The notes under the pieces: model-generated
What the model saw: only the letters and a program-made list of their open reading frames with translations
What the model was told of the DNA's origin: nothing
The model's database searches: none
Shown here: piece by piece, positions 52,764 through 61,007 of the stretch
Position numbering within the stretch: the stretch's first letter is position 1
Layout: each line of letters begins with the position of its first letter
Origin: Larkinella sp. C7
GTDB lineage: Bacteria; Bacteroidota; Bacteroidia; Cytophagales; Spirosomataceae
DNA length: 64,000 nt
Assembly (NCBI RefSeq): GCF_006149005.1
Contig: NZ_VBSL01000001.1
Location: 1,125,443-1,189,442 of the forward strand
Reading direction: 5' to 3'
Position numbers and translations under genes: made by a program

Positions 52764-53341
52764 TGCGGTACTGGATTTTGCTGGGAGCGGTTTTGCTGCT
52801 CGTTCAGGGTTGTGCTACCCACCGGACGCATTATCAACTGGTGTATCGCAACGACCGGGGTGGCTATCAGGTTCAGGCCCCGGATTGGCGGGCGGTGAAG
52901 GTGCACTGGCACCCGTACAACGTGCAGGTAACGACGGATTCGGGTCAGAGAAAAACCGTAGCCACCGAACGGCTTTGGGGGTATAAGCAGACAGACGGAA
53001 CCTTGTACCGGCTGTATCTTGGAAACACCTACGAGGTGGTGCAGGAAAAAACGCTGACGCTCTACCGCCAGTCAGACTTTGGGGAAGGGGCCACGGAACA
53101 TTATTTTTTCAGCGTCACGCCCGACGAGCCAGTGCTGTCGCTGAACCGCCATAATCTGGAAGTGGCTTTTGCCAAATACCCGTGTATGCAGGAGCTAATC
53201 CAGCAAACACCCGCCCGCAACTGGCTCAAAACCGACCACAAAAGCTACCGGTTGATCGACAGCTATGATCACTGCCGACAGAAAAGCGCGGGTTCGCAAC
53301 TCTCGACCAACGATACTCCTGTCAGCGGCCACAGACCCTGA
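52760..53341 (+). CDS. small lipoprotein of the efflux operon
   Basis: 193 residues from the ATG at 52760, overlapping the adaptor stop; the longer frame to 52625 lies inside the adaptor gene. Lipoprotein signal with lipobox LVQGC (Cys18). The mature part contains LVYRNDRGGYQVQAPDWRAVKVHWHPYNVQV and a basic C-terminal end. I do not recognise the family. Coupling to the adaptor suggests an accessory function for the pump or its envelope site. Confidence 0.7.
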   Translation: MMRYWILLGAVLLLVQGCATHRTHYQLVYRNDRGGYQVQAPDWRAVKVHWHPYNVQVTTDSGQRKTVATERLWGYKQTDGTLYRLYLGNTYEVVQEKTLTLYRQSDFGEGATEHYFFSVTPDEPVLSLNRHNLEVAFAKYPCMQELIQQTPARNWLKTDHKSYRLIDSYDHCRQKSAGSQLSTNDTPVSGHRP

Positions 53342-53350
53342 CGGGAGTAG

Positions 53351-53743
53351 TCAATCTTCTTCATAAAACTCCAACGGTAACCCGTCCGGATCGCTGAAAA
53401 ACGTAAACCGTCGCCCGGTATGCGCATCGATCCGGATGGGTTCTACGTCGATACCAGCGGTTTCCAGGGCGATTTTGGCGGCTGCCACATCCGACACCGC
53501 AAAGGCCAGATGCCGCAACCCCAGGGCTTCGGGCCGGGATGGCCGCGCGGGTGGGTTCGGAAACGAGAACAGTTCGATGATGTACTGGCCATTCAGTTCC
53601 AGATCCAGTTTATACGAATCGCGTTCGGCGCGGTACACTTCCCGGATGATTTTCAATCCCAATATCTCCGTATAAAAATGCTTCGACCGCTCATAATCCG
53701 AGCAAATGATAGCAATGTGATGAACGCTGTTGAGTTGTAGCAT
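53351..53743 (-). CDS. VOC (glyoxalase/bleomycin-resistance fold) protein
   Basis: 130 residues with two beta-alpha-beta-beta-beta modules: HHIAIICSDYERSKHFYTEILGLKI at the start and LGLRHLAFAVSDVAAAKIALE in the middle. Metal-ligand positions look preserved as His at about 8, Glu at about 57 (IIELFSF), His at about 78 and Glu at about 126. Relatives include GloA2-like enzymes and antibiotic-binding proteins; the substrate is unknown. It faces the end of the efflux operon with a 9-bp gap and diverges from the ThuA fusion gene. Confidence 0.82.
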   Translation of the reverse strand: MLQLNSVHHIAIICSDYERSKHFYTEILGLKIIREVYRAERDSYKLDLELNGQYIIELFSFPNPPARPSRPEALGLRHLAFAVSDVAAAKIALETAGIDVEPIRIDAHTGRRFTFFSDPDGLPLEFYEED

Positions 53744-53788
53744 GGCAGTTTTTGATGCGCAGCAGGAATAATAGCACTATTTTTTAGA

Positions 53789-53826
53789 ACTATAAAGCAG
53801 ATTGTTCGACAAATCTGCTTTATAGT
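53789..53826. repeat. palindrome in the divergent VOC/ThuA promoter region
   Basis: Perfect 15-bp arms (ACTATAAAGCAGATT at 53789-53803 and its complement at 53812-53826) with an 8-nt loop GTTCGACA that is itself near-palindromic. It lies 46 bp upstream of the VOC start and 66 bp upstream of the ThuA fusion ATG. It could be an operator or a cruciform; there is no terminator-like T-tract. Confidence 0.6.
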
Positions 53827-53891
53827 CTGCAAACCCAGAAGACCAGTCGCATGGGTTTGCGCGAAAAAAACAACCTCCTAAGCCCTGCGTT

Positions 53892-56800
53892 ATGTCAATA
53901 CTCATGAGAATCAGTTCCTTTGTCATCATCGGCCTCGTTTTTGTGCTGCATGCCAGCATGACCGTCCGGGTCGCTGACCCGGTTCATGTGCTGGTATTTT
54001 CCAAAACCAAAGGCTGGAAACACACCTCCATTCCGTTCGGGATTGCGGCCATTCAGAAACTGGGTCAGGAGAATAATTTTTTGGTGGATACTACGAAAAA
54101 TGCCGCCGTGTTTACGGACGAGAATCTGAGAAAATACGCCACGGTGATCTTCAACAACACCACGGGCAACGTCCTGAATGGTGAGCAACAGGCGGCTTTT
54201 GAACGCTACATTCAGGCCGGTGGTGGCTACGTCGGCATCCACGCGGCCGCCGACACGGAATACGACTGGCCCTGGTATGGCAAGCTGATGGGCGCGCATT
54301 TTGCCAGTCATCCACACAATTCCAACGTCCGCAAAGCAACCGTCGATGTTACCGACAAGAAGCATGTTTCTACAACAACGTTACCGGATCATTGGAATCG
54401 CACCGACGAATGGTACAATTACCGCTCGTTTTATTCGGGCATCAACGTGCTGGCAAACCTCGACGAAAACAGCTACGAAGGCGGCACCAACGGGGCCAAT
54501 CACCCGATTAGCTGGTACCATGAATTTGATGGTGGACGGGCTTTCTACACCGGCAACGGCCACACCGACGAAAGCTACAGCGAACCGCTGTTTCTCAAAC
54601 ACCTGTTGGGTGGTGTCCAATACGCCATCGGTGACGCTAAACCGCTTGATTACAAAAAAGCCTACGCCAAAGTAACGCCGGAGCAAAACCGCTTCGTGAA
54701 AACCGTTCTGGTCAATGACCTGGCTTCTCCGATGGAACTGGCGGTTGCCCCCGACGGGCGCGTGTTTTTCTCCGAAATTCAGGGAAATTTGTCGGTTTAT
54801 GACCCCAAAACCCGAAAAAACGCGCTGGTTCATAAATTTCCGATTACCTACGTGGGCGGAACCGGGCTCATTGGCGTAACGGTTGATCCCAATTTTGCCA
54901 AGAATCAGCACATTTACGTCTATTATACCCCCGCCGGGCAAACCGAAGAACCGATCAATTTTCAGCTTTCCCGGTTTACGGTCACTGCCAGCAACACGCT
55001 CGATCTGAAGTCGGAGAAAATCCTGCTGACGGTTCCGGTGGAAAAAAACAGCGGTTCGCACCACGGCGGCTCGCTGGCCTGGGACAAAGACGGCAACCTG
55101 TACTTATCAACCGGCGACAGCTCCAGCCCTTTTCCGTCCGACGGTTATTCGCCGATGGACGAACGGCCCGGCAAGGAATTTTACAGCCTGGACGCCCAGC
55201 GGTCGGCGGCCAACACGAACGATCTGAAGGGAAAGGTGTTGCGGATTCATCCCCAACCCGATGGCAGCTACACGATTCCGGATGGCAATTTGTTCCCGAG
55301 AGGAACCGCTAAAACCCGCCCGGAAATCTATACGATGGGCTGCCGAAATCCGTACCGCATTGCCGTCAATCCGAAAACGTCGGTGTTGTACTGGGGCGAA
55401 ATTGGCCCCGATGCAGGCAAGGAAGGCTTACAGGGACCACGTGGCTACGACGAATTCAATCAGGCGAAAAAAGCCGGTTACTTCGGCTGGCCGTATTTTG
55501 TCGGCAACAATTACCCGTATGTCAGGTGGGACTTTGCCACCAAAACCGCCGGGCCAAAATTCGATCCGGCGGCTCCCGTCAACAACTCGCCCAACAATAC
55601 CGGATTGAACCAGCTACCGCCCGCAACGCCCCCGATCATCTGGTATCCATATGCCGCTTCGACCGAATTCCCGGAGCTGGGGCTCGGCGGTCGCAGCGCG
55701 ATGGCGGGTAAATTTTACACCTTCGATACGAAATCAAAGTCTGCCAATCAATTCCCCGCGTATTACGACGGCAAGCTGTTCGTTTTCGACTGGATGCGCA
55801 ACTGGGTGTTGGCGCTTAGCTTCGATGAAAACGAAAACTACGTGCGCAGTGAGCCTTTCATGGCGTCAAACGGCGATTTTCGACGCCCGATCGATCTGGA
55901 TTTCGGGCCGGATGGTGTGATGTACATGCTGGAATACGGTTCCGTTTACGGGGCCGATAACGAAGATGCGCGTCTGGTAAAGATCGAATACAACACCGGA
56001 AACCGCCCTCCGCTGGCCCAGGCGAGCGTGCAGGACACGGCGGTGGAAAACCACCTCGACCGCACGGTTTTTCTGACGTCCGAACGCCGGAATTTCCCGA
56101 TTCTGCGCGAAGCCGCCGGGGCGGCTCCGTTGCAGGTGTCCTTCGTGAGCCGGGGGTCGCGCGATCTGGATGATGATGATGACGTGAAATACGAATGGCT
56201 GTTCGATGGCAAAAAAGTGGGTGCTACCACGCCAAATGCGACCTACACCTACGCCAAACCCGGTATTTACAAAGCCATTCTGAAAGTCACGGATCGGGCT
56301 GGATTGGTCGGCCGGGATACGGTTATCGTTAAAGTAGGCAATACGAAGCCAGCGGTAACCATTGCCAGCACCGACAACCAATCCTTTTTCTGGGAAGGCA
56401 AACCGTTTGCGTATACGGTGAAAGTGCAGGATCAGGAAGATGGGAAAATCGATCCGAAGCGCATTAAGGTGCTTTACGCCTACAATCCGCAGCCCAGTAC
56501 CGTCGATCCAAACGCGCCGAAATCGCCGACTTCCGTGCTGGTGAGCAATCCGCCGGGCAAAATGCTGATGGACGCCAGTGATTGCAAAGCCTGCCATACG
56601 ATTGATAAAGTATCGGTGGGGCCGTCGCTGCTGGCGGTGGCGCAGAAGTACAAAACCCAAACCGGGGCGCTGGAGCAACTCGCGACCAAGATCATCAACG
56701 GCGGTGGCGGTAACTGGGGAACCGTGCACGTCATGAGCGCTCACCCCCAGATTTCGGTAACCGATGCGCAGGAAATGGTGCGTTATATTTTCTCGCTGAC

Positions 56801-57341
56801 CGACAAACCAAGGGCACAGAAAACCGTACCGATGCAAGGTTCTCTGACGCTGGCCGACCACCAGAAAGAGGAACTACGGGGACAATACACGCTGCTGGCA
56901 TCGTATACCGATAAAGGCGGGCAGGTCGTTGGACCACTGACCGGAACCGACGCCGTTACGCTGCGGAATGCGAAGGTTCGGGCGGTGTATACTGATGCCC
57001 AGGTCGGTTTCCCCCGGTTTGGCGTCAACCTGTCGCAGGGGGGGCACAAGGCGTATCTTCTCCTGAAAAACGTCGACTTGACCCACATCAAACAGTTCAC
57101 CTACGAGTATGCCTCGCTGGATCAGCCGGGCGAAATTCAGGTGCGGATCGACTCGCAGGCCGGGCCGGTGATCAGCACGACGGCCTACCAACCAACCGGG
57201 GCCTGGAACACCAACAAAGAAGTTACTGGTTCGATCAGCAAACCCGTATCGGGAAAACACGATGTCTACTTTTTTGCCATCAAGCGCACCAAACCCAACG
57301 ATGCGATTCTGAAATTTGTCACGATTCAGTTTCAAGAATGA
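53892..57341 (+). CDS. ThuA / sugar dehydrogenase / PKD / cytochrome c fusion protein
   Basis: 1149 residues, exported (signal about 1-27). Order: ThuA domain (about 32-245, VHVLVFSKTKGWKHTSIPFG); a soluble glucose/sorbosone-dehydrogenase beta-propeller (about 275-715, SPMELAVAPDGRVFFSEIQGNLSVYD and GTGLIGVTVDPNFAKNQHIYVYY); a PKD domain (about 735-815); a linker; a cytochrome c domain (about 890-965) with haem motif CKACH starting at about residue 898; and a C-terminal CBM6-like beta domain (about 1010-1148). A PQQ- or haem-linked sugar oxidation in the periplasm is the natural reading, electrons leaving via the cytochrome. Confidence 0.92.
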   Translation: MSILMRISSFVIIGLVFVLHASMTVRVADPVHVLVFSKTKGWKHTSIPFGIAAIQKLGQENNFLVDTTKNAAVFTDENLRKYATVIFNNTTGNVLNGEQQAAFERYIQAGGGYVGIHAAADTEYDWPWYGKLMGAHFASHPHNSNVRKATVDVTDKKHVSTTTLPDHWNRTDEWYNYRSFYSGINVLANLDENSYEGGTNGANHPISWYHEFDGGRAFYTGNGHTDESYSEPLFLKHLLGGVQYAIGDAKPLDYKKAYAKVTPEQNRFVKTVLVNDLASPMELAVAPDGRVFFSEIQGNLSVYDPKTRKNALVHKFPITYVGGTGLIGVTVDPNFAKNQHIYVYYTPAGQTEEPINFQLSRFTVTASNTLDLKSEKILLTVPVEKNSGSHHGGSLAWDKDGNLYLSTGDSSSPFPSDGYSPMDERPGKEFYSLDAQRSAANTNDLKGKVLRIHPQPDGSYTIPDGNLFPRGTAKTRPEIYTMGCRNPYRIAVNPKTSVLYWGEIGPDAGKEGLQGPRGYDEFNQAKKAGYFGWPYFVGNNYPYVRWDFATKTAGPKFDPAAPVNNSPNNTGLNQLPPATPPIIWYPYAASTEFPELGLGGRSAMAGKFYTFDTKSKSANQFPAYYDGKLFVFDWMRNWVLALSFDENENYVRSEPFMASNGDFRRPIDLDFGPDGVMYMLEYGSVYGADNEDARLVKIEYNTGNRPPLAQASVQDTAVENHLDRTVFLTSERRNFPILREAAGAAPLQVSFVSRGSRDLDDDDDVKYEWLFDGKKVGATTPNATYTYAKPGIYKAILKVTDRAGLVGRDTVIVKVGNTKPAVTIASTDNQSFFWEGKPFAYTVKVQDQEDGKIDPKRIKVLYAYNPQPSTVDPNAPKSPTSVLVSNPPGKMLMDASDCKACHTIDKVSVGPSLLAVAQKYKTQTGALEQLATKIINGGGGNWGTVHVMSAHPQISVTDAQEMVRYIFSLTDKPRAQKTVPMQGSLTLADHQKEELRGQYTLLASYTDKGGQVVGPLTGTDAVTLRNAKVRAVYTDAQVGFPRFGVNLSQGGHKAYLLLKNVDLTHIKQFTYEYASLDQPGEIQVRIDSQAGPVISTTAYQPTGAWNTNKEVTGSISKPVSGKHDVYFFAIKRTKPNDAILKFVTIQFQE

Positions 57342-57348
57342 ATTAACG

Positions 57349-57445
57349 GTTATCTGTATTCGGTTTACGGTATTCGGTGGCTGACGCATTCACAAGCACG
57401 CGTCAGCCACCGAATACCGTAAACCGAATACTGGAAACCGTAAAC
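57349..57445. repeat. heptad-word palindrome H with GGCTGACGCA core
   Basis: Left words in 7-nt phase from 57349: GTTATCT, GTATTCG, GTTTACG, GTATTCG, then GTGGCTGACGCA. Perfect 32-bp arms 57356-57387 and 57400-57431, 12-nt loop. The right side continues with one more heptad pair (GTTTCCA, GTTTACG read on the minus strand) that has no perfect partner on the left. The core and the start of the loop (GGCTGACGCATTC) are the same as in element B 53 kb away. Confidence 0.9.
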
Positions 57446-57575
57446 CATTCTGCGCAATTTTATTCTGACAACCTGGCATTTAAACGGTTTTTACTTGTAT
57501 AAATCGCAAAACATCCATTTTTTATTTATGTATTAACGATTAATGCTGTTATTTTACCTTGGAATTGCACAAGGT

Positions 57576-58187
57576 ATGGTGGACCACCGACAGCGCATAA
57601 TCGAGGAAAACGACTATTTACTGGAACTCTGGCAGCGATCGAAGGCTGGAGATCAGGCGGCTTTTTGCCAATTGGCCGAGTCGCAATACCGGGCACTGTT
57701 CAGTTATGCGGCCAATTTTACGGAGGACCGCGAGTTTATTAAGGATTCGATTCAGGAAATCTTTATTTCGATCTGGGAGAAACGCCAGGTGCTCACGATC
57801 CAGTATGTAGCGATCTATCTGTTTAAATCGCTTCGCAATCAGCTTTTACAGGAATTCCGGCGCAATAAAAACGCGGCTTCGGCTCCATCCTTGCAGGAAA
57901 TCAGCCAACTGTCTGACTGGGAAACCGTCGAAACCGCTATCGAGAAAAATGAGGCCGATTCGGAAAACCAGCGCAAAGTTCGTCAGGCCATCGATACCCT
58001 TCCAAAACGACAGCAGGAAGTGGTTTTTCTGAAGTTTTACAAAGGCCTGGAAAATGAGCAGATCGCGGAATTGATGGAAATCAACCGCCAATCCGTGGCC
58101 AATTTGCTCTACAAGGCGTTGACCTCGCTCAAGAGTCAGATTTCTTTTTTTAAGTATTGGCTGCTCGTAATGTGTCTACTCCAGTAA
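57576..58187 (+). CDS. ECF-type sigma-70 factor
   Basis: 203 residues from the ATG at 57576 (the open frame starts at 57543; a TACCTTGG -7-like element at 57555-57562 sits between, favouring the later start). Region 2 includes LAESQYRALFSYAANFTEDREFIKDSIQEIFI and region 4 includes DTLPKRQQEVVFLKFYKGLENEQIAELM with a clear HTH at MEINRQSVANLLYKALTSLK. No FecR or other anti-sigma gene follows, so its control and regulon are unknown. Confidence 0.9.
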   Translation: MVDHRQRIIEENDYLLELWQRSKAGDQAAFCQLAESQYRALFSYAANFTEDREFIKDSIQEIFISIWEKRQVLTIQYVAIYLFKSLRNQLLQEFRRNKNAASAPSLQEISQLSDWETVETAIEKNEADSENQRKVRQAIDTLPKRQQEVVFLKFYKGLENEQIAELMEINRQSVANLLYKALTSLKSQISFFKYWLLVMCLLQ

Positions 58188-58200
58188 TGCGGACAAAAAA

Positions 58201-58230
58201 ATAGCCACTGAACTCCTTTCCAGTGGCTAT
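58201..58230 (-). terminator. hairpin with T-tract on the minus strand
   Basis: ATAGCCACTG (58201-58210) and CAGTGGCTAT (58221-58230) with a 10-nt loop. On the minus strand the stem is followed by seven T, a normal intrinsic terminator; on the plus strand there is none. It lies just past the sigma factor stop, although no minus-strand gene ends here. The rest of the gap to 58500 holds the phased operator at 58351-58389. Confidence 0.55.
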
Positions 58231-58350
58231 CCGGGAATTATAGACAAACCTAAAAACGCTTTGAACGATAAAAACTGGTGTTCAGGTCGAACAGGATCGC
58301 GTTTGTATCGCTATTTTTTTGACCTCTGCCCGTAAAATAACCGGAGCGTT

Positions 58351-58389
58351 CTTAGAGCGAGGTTAAGAACTGCTTAGAATCTGCTTAGT
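58351..58389. promoter_or_regulatory. 11-bp-phased direct-repeat operator
   Basis: CTTAGA, GTTAAGA, CTTAGA and CTTAGT start at 58351, 58362, 58373 and 58384, exactly 11 bp apart. Four copies on one face of the helix upstream of an OmpR-type response regulator gene suggest cooperative binding of that regulator and autoregulation. Confidence 0.6.
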
Positions 58390-58500
58390 AAGCCGGGACC
58401 GGATGCCGGTTTCCCCGCTAACGCGGTCAATGAAATGAAAGGGGTACGATAACAATCCGATTCAGCGATGGTTAGGTAGTCAGAACCTAGCCTTTTGTAT

Positions 58501-59178
58501 ATGAAAATTCTAGTGGTTGAGGATGAGCCCAAAACCCTGAATGCCATTCGGCAGGGTCTGGAAGAAACACAATTTGAAGTAGACATTGCCTACGACGGCC
58601 TGATTGCCAAGCGGCTGGCTTTAAAAAATTCGTATGCCGTCATCATCACTGACGTTATCATTCCGGGCCTGAACGGTTTTGAACTGATTCGGCAGTTGCG
58701 GGCGCAGGGCGTCACGACGCCCATTTTGCTGCTAACGGCTCTGGGCGAAAGCAGTGATAAAGTGATGGGTTTCGATGCCGGAACGGATCAGTACCTGACC
58801 AAACCGTTTCAGTTTGCCGAGCTGCTCGCGCGGGTGCGATCCCTGACCAAACGGAGTACGCAGGTCGCCATGACGGCCCAGACGCTCCGGTTTGCGGGGA
58901 TCGAAATGAACCTGGATGCCAAAACCGTTCGTCGCGATGGTCAGGTGATCGATCTCACCGCCCGGGAGTTTGCCCTGCTCGAATACCTGTTGCGAAACCA
59001 GGGGCGGGTAATGTCGAAAGTCGATATTGCCGAACGGGTCTGGGATTTGAATTTTGATGCGGGAACGAACGTCGTGGAGGTGTATATCAATTATTTACGC
59101 AAGAAAATTGACAAGGATTTTCCTAAAAAACTCATTCATACGCAGTTTGGTATGGGTTATGTGCTAAAAGAAGAATAG
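58501..59178 (+). CDS. OmpR-family response regulator (second two-component system)
   Basis: 225 residues from the ATG at 58501 (a TTG two codons earlier is less likely). Receiver domain with Asp51 in AVIITDVIIPGLNGF and Lys in YLTKPFQFAE; DNA-binding winged helix (about 128-222) ending HTQFGMGYVLKEE. A four-copy repeat lies 112 bp upstream and a related one lies downstream at 59299-59315. A small membrane protein and a histidine kinase follow on the same strand. Confidence 0.94.
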   Translation: MKILVVEDEPKTLNAIRQGLEETQFEVDIAYDGLIAKRLALKNSYAVIITDVIIPGLNGFELIRQLRAQGVTTPILLLTALGESSDKVMGFDAGTDQYLTKPFQFAELLARVRSLTKRSTQVAMTAQTLRFAGIEMNLDAKTVRRDGQVIDLTAREFALLEYLLRNQGRVMSKVDIAERVWDLNFDAGTNVVEVYINYLRKKIDKDFPKKLIHTQFGMGYVLKEE

Positions 59179-59298
59179 GTTCGCGGGGCGAGCCGTTTTC
59201 TAACAAACTGTTTGAGTTAACCGGGGAGAGCCCTGGAAGGGCGGTCTGTCAATAGCCGATACCAACTCGTGGTAGCTCCGGCCTTCATGCAAACAACT

Positions 59299-59337
59299 TC
59301 TAAGGAAATTCTAAGCAGTTATTTAATCCTGCTTAAG
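59299..59337. promoter_or_regulatory. second phased operator, inverted
   Basis: TCTAAG at 59299-59304 and 59310-59315, 11 bp apart, continuing with a degenerate ATTTAA at 59321 and CTTAAG at 59332-59337 in the same phase. The 11-mer ATTCTAAGCAG at 59308-59318 is the exact reverse complement of CTGCTTAGAAT at 58370-58380. It precedes the small membrane protein and kinase genes. Confidence 0.55.
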
Positions 59338-59385
59338 ATCTTCGCTCCAGTTTTGTAGTTAAGAAGTGTTTTCCCAGCACGTGAT

Positions 59386-59586
59386 ATGACTTCTAACTTG
59401 CGATACAGCCACACCTACGGAACGGATTCGAGCCCTTTGATGGGACACCGAGACAGTTCACCTCCCTCCGGGTCGAACAACCGCGAACCACGACAGCCCG
59501 ACTGGCTGATGATCCTGATGGTGAGCCTGTTTGTGTTGACGCTGCTGATTGCCTGGCTGGTCGACATTCCGGCCTTACTGCGGTAG
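59386..59586 (+). CDS. small single-pass membrane protein between regulator and kinase
   Basis: 66 residues: a Ser/Pro-rich, weakly basic N-terminal part (about 1-39) followed by one transmembrane helix (about 40-61, LMILMVSLFVLTLLIAWLVD). No signal peptidase motif. It lies between the response regulator and histidine kinase, 6 bp before the kinase ATG, and would be translated with it. I do not recognise the family; a modulator of the kinase is a reasonable guess. Confidence 0.6.
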   Translation: MTSNLRYSHTYGTDSSPLMGHRDSSPPSGSNNREPRQPDWLMILMVSLFVLTLLIAWLVDIPALLR

Positions 59587-59592
59587 TGTTTT

Positions 59593-60969
59593 ATGACCAT
59601 CCGCACCCGCCTGACACTCCGTTTTACGGGCCTGGTTTCGGCCATTCTGGCCCTCGCTTTTGCCTGCCTCTACGCGTTTTGCTGGTATTTTATCTCGTCC
59701 GATTTTTACCGGCGGCTCGACCGAAAAGCTGACACCATTGGCGAATTGCTCATTCGGCAGAAAATGGGCCCCCAACTCCTGATTCAATTTACCCGCCTGC
59801 GGAAAGACCAGCTTCCGGCGCAGAAAATAGCCGTATATGACGGCCGGAACAGTCCGGTTTTCATCACCAATGAGCAGGTGCCACTGGCCGTATCGACCCA
59901 GGTGCTGGACGCCATTCGGGCGAAAAAAAACAAGAAATTCCGGCAGGGAGCGGCTTACGTAACCGGCGTTCGCTACGCAACCACCTCGGGCCAGTATGTG
60001 GTGCTGGCCAGCGCCGAAAACCGCTATGGCGACCAGTTTCTGCGCCAGATGCTGGTCGTTTTGGTCGGATTGTTCGGCGGCATTGTCGGGATTGTCGCCT
60101 TTTCGGGCTGGCTCTACGCGGGCGACGCGCTCCGGCCCATGAAGCGCATGGAACAGCAACTGAACCACATTTTCCCGAATACCTTGCAGGAACGCTTGCC
60201 GGTCAGCACGGACAATGACGAAATCAGCCGCCTGTCGACCACCATCAACCGCCTGCTCGATCGGATTGACGAATCGTTCCGGCTGCAACGGATGTTTGTG
60301 GCCAATGTCTCGCACGAACTGAAAAATCCGCTGACCCAGATCAGCTCCCAACTGGAAGTGGCGTTGCTCAACCGCCGGGAATCGGCGGTGTATGAAGAAA
60401 CCATCCGGTCGGTGCTGGATGATGTAGGCGAGCTTTCGACCCTGACGCGGGAATTGTTACAGCTTTCGCAGGTCAACCAGGCGTCGGCGGTCGGCTTGCT
60501 GACGGATTCGGTGCGCCTGGACGAAGTGGTCTGGGACATTCGGGAGGAAGTCAGCAACATCCACGCCCACTACGACGTAACGGTTCGTTTTGACGAATTA
60601 CCGGACGATTTCAACCAGTTGGCCGTGCCGGGCAATACCGCGCTGCTGCGAACGGCCCTGAAAAACCTGACCGAAAATGCCTGTAAATTCTCCAGCGATG
60701 GCAAAGCCGTGATCCACGTCCGATTCACCGAAACCGCCGTTGTGATCAGCGTGCAGAACAACGGCACACCCATTCCTGCCGATGATTTGCCGTATATTTT
60801 CGAACCTTTCTACCGGAGCCGACAAACCGCCGAAGTCAGGGGCAACGGCGTCGGTCTGTCGCTGGTGGAACGCATTGTCCGGCTCCATCAGGGCCGGGTG
60901 TCCGTCACCTCCGGCGAAGGCCAGCCAACGGTTTTTCAACTGGAACTGGTCCGTCAGTTTATTTCCTGA
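59593..60969 (+). CDS. sensor histidine kinase (second two-component system)
   Basis: 458 residues. Transmembrane helices at about 14-34 and 152-175 flank a periplasmic sensor of about 115 residues; a HAMP domain follows (about 175-230, RPMKRMEQQLNHIFPNTL). HisKA has phospho-acceptor His241 in NVSHELKNPLTQI. HATPase has NLTENACKFSSDG, FYRSRQTAEVRGNGVGLSLVE. It belongs to the OmpR-partner class and is encoded with the regulator at 58501. The sensed signal is unknown. Confidence 0.94.
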   Translation: MTIRTRLTLRFTGLVSAILALAFACLYAFCWYFISSDFYRRLDRKADTIGELLIRQKMGPQLLIQFTRLRKDQLPAQKIAVYDGRNSPVFITNEQVPLAVSTQVLDAIRAKKNKKFRQGAAYVTGVRYATTSGQYVVLASAENRYGDQFLRQMLVVLVGLFGGIVGIVAFSGWLYAGDALRPMKRMEQQLNHIFPNTLQERLPVSTDNDEISRLSTTINRLLDRIDESFRLQRMFVANVSHELKNPLTQISSQLEVALLNRRESAVYEETIRSVLDDVGELSTLTRELLQLSQVNQASAVGLLTDSVRLDEVVWDIREEVSNIHAHYDVTVRFDELPDDFNQLAVPGNTALLRTALKNLTENACKFSSDGKAVIHVRFTETAVVISVQNNGTPIPADDLPYIFEPFYRSRQTAEVRGNGVGLSLVERIVRLHQGRVSVTSGEGQPTVFQLELVRQFIS

Positions 60970-61007
60970 AAACGAACGGATTACTGTTCAGATCCGCTTG
61001 CCAGTCC

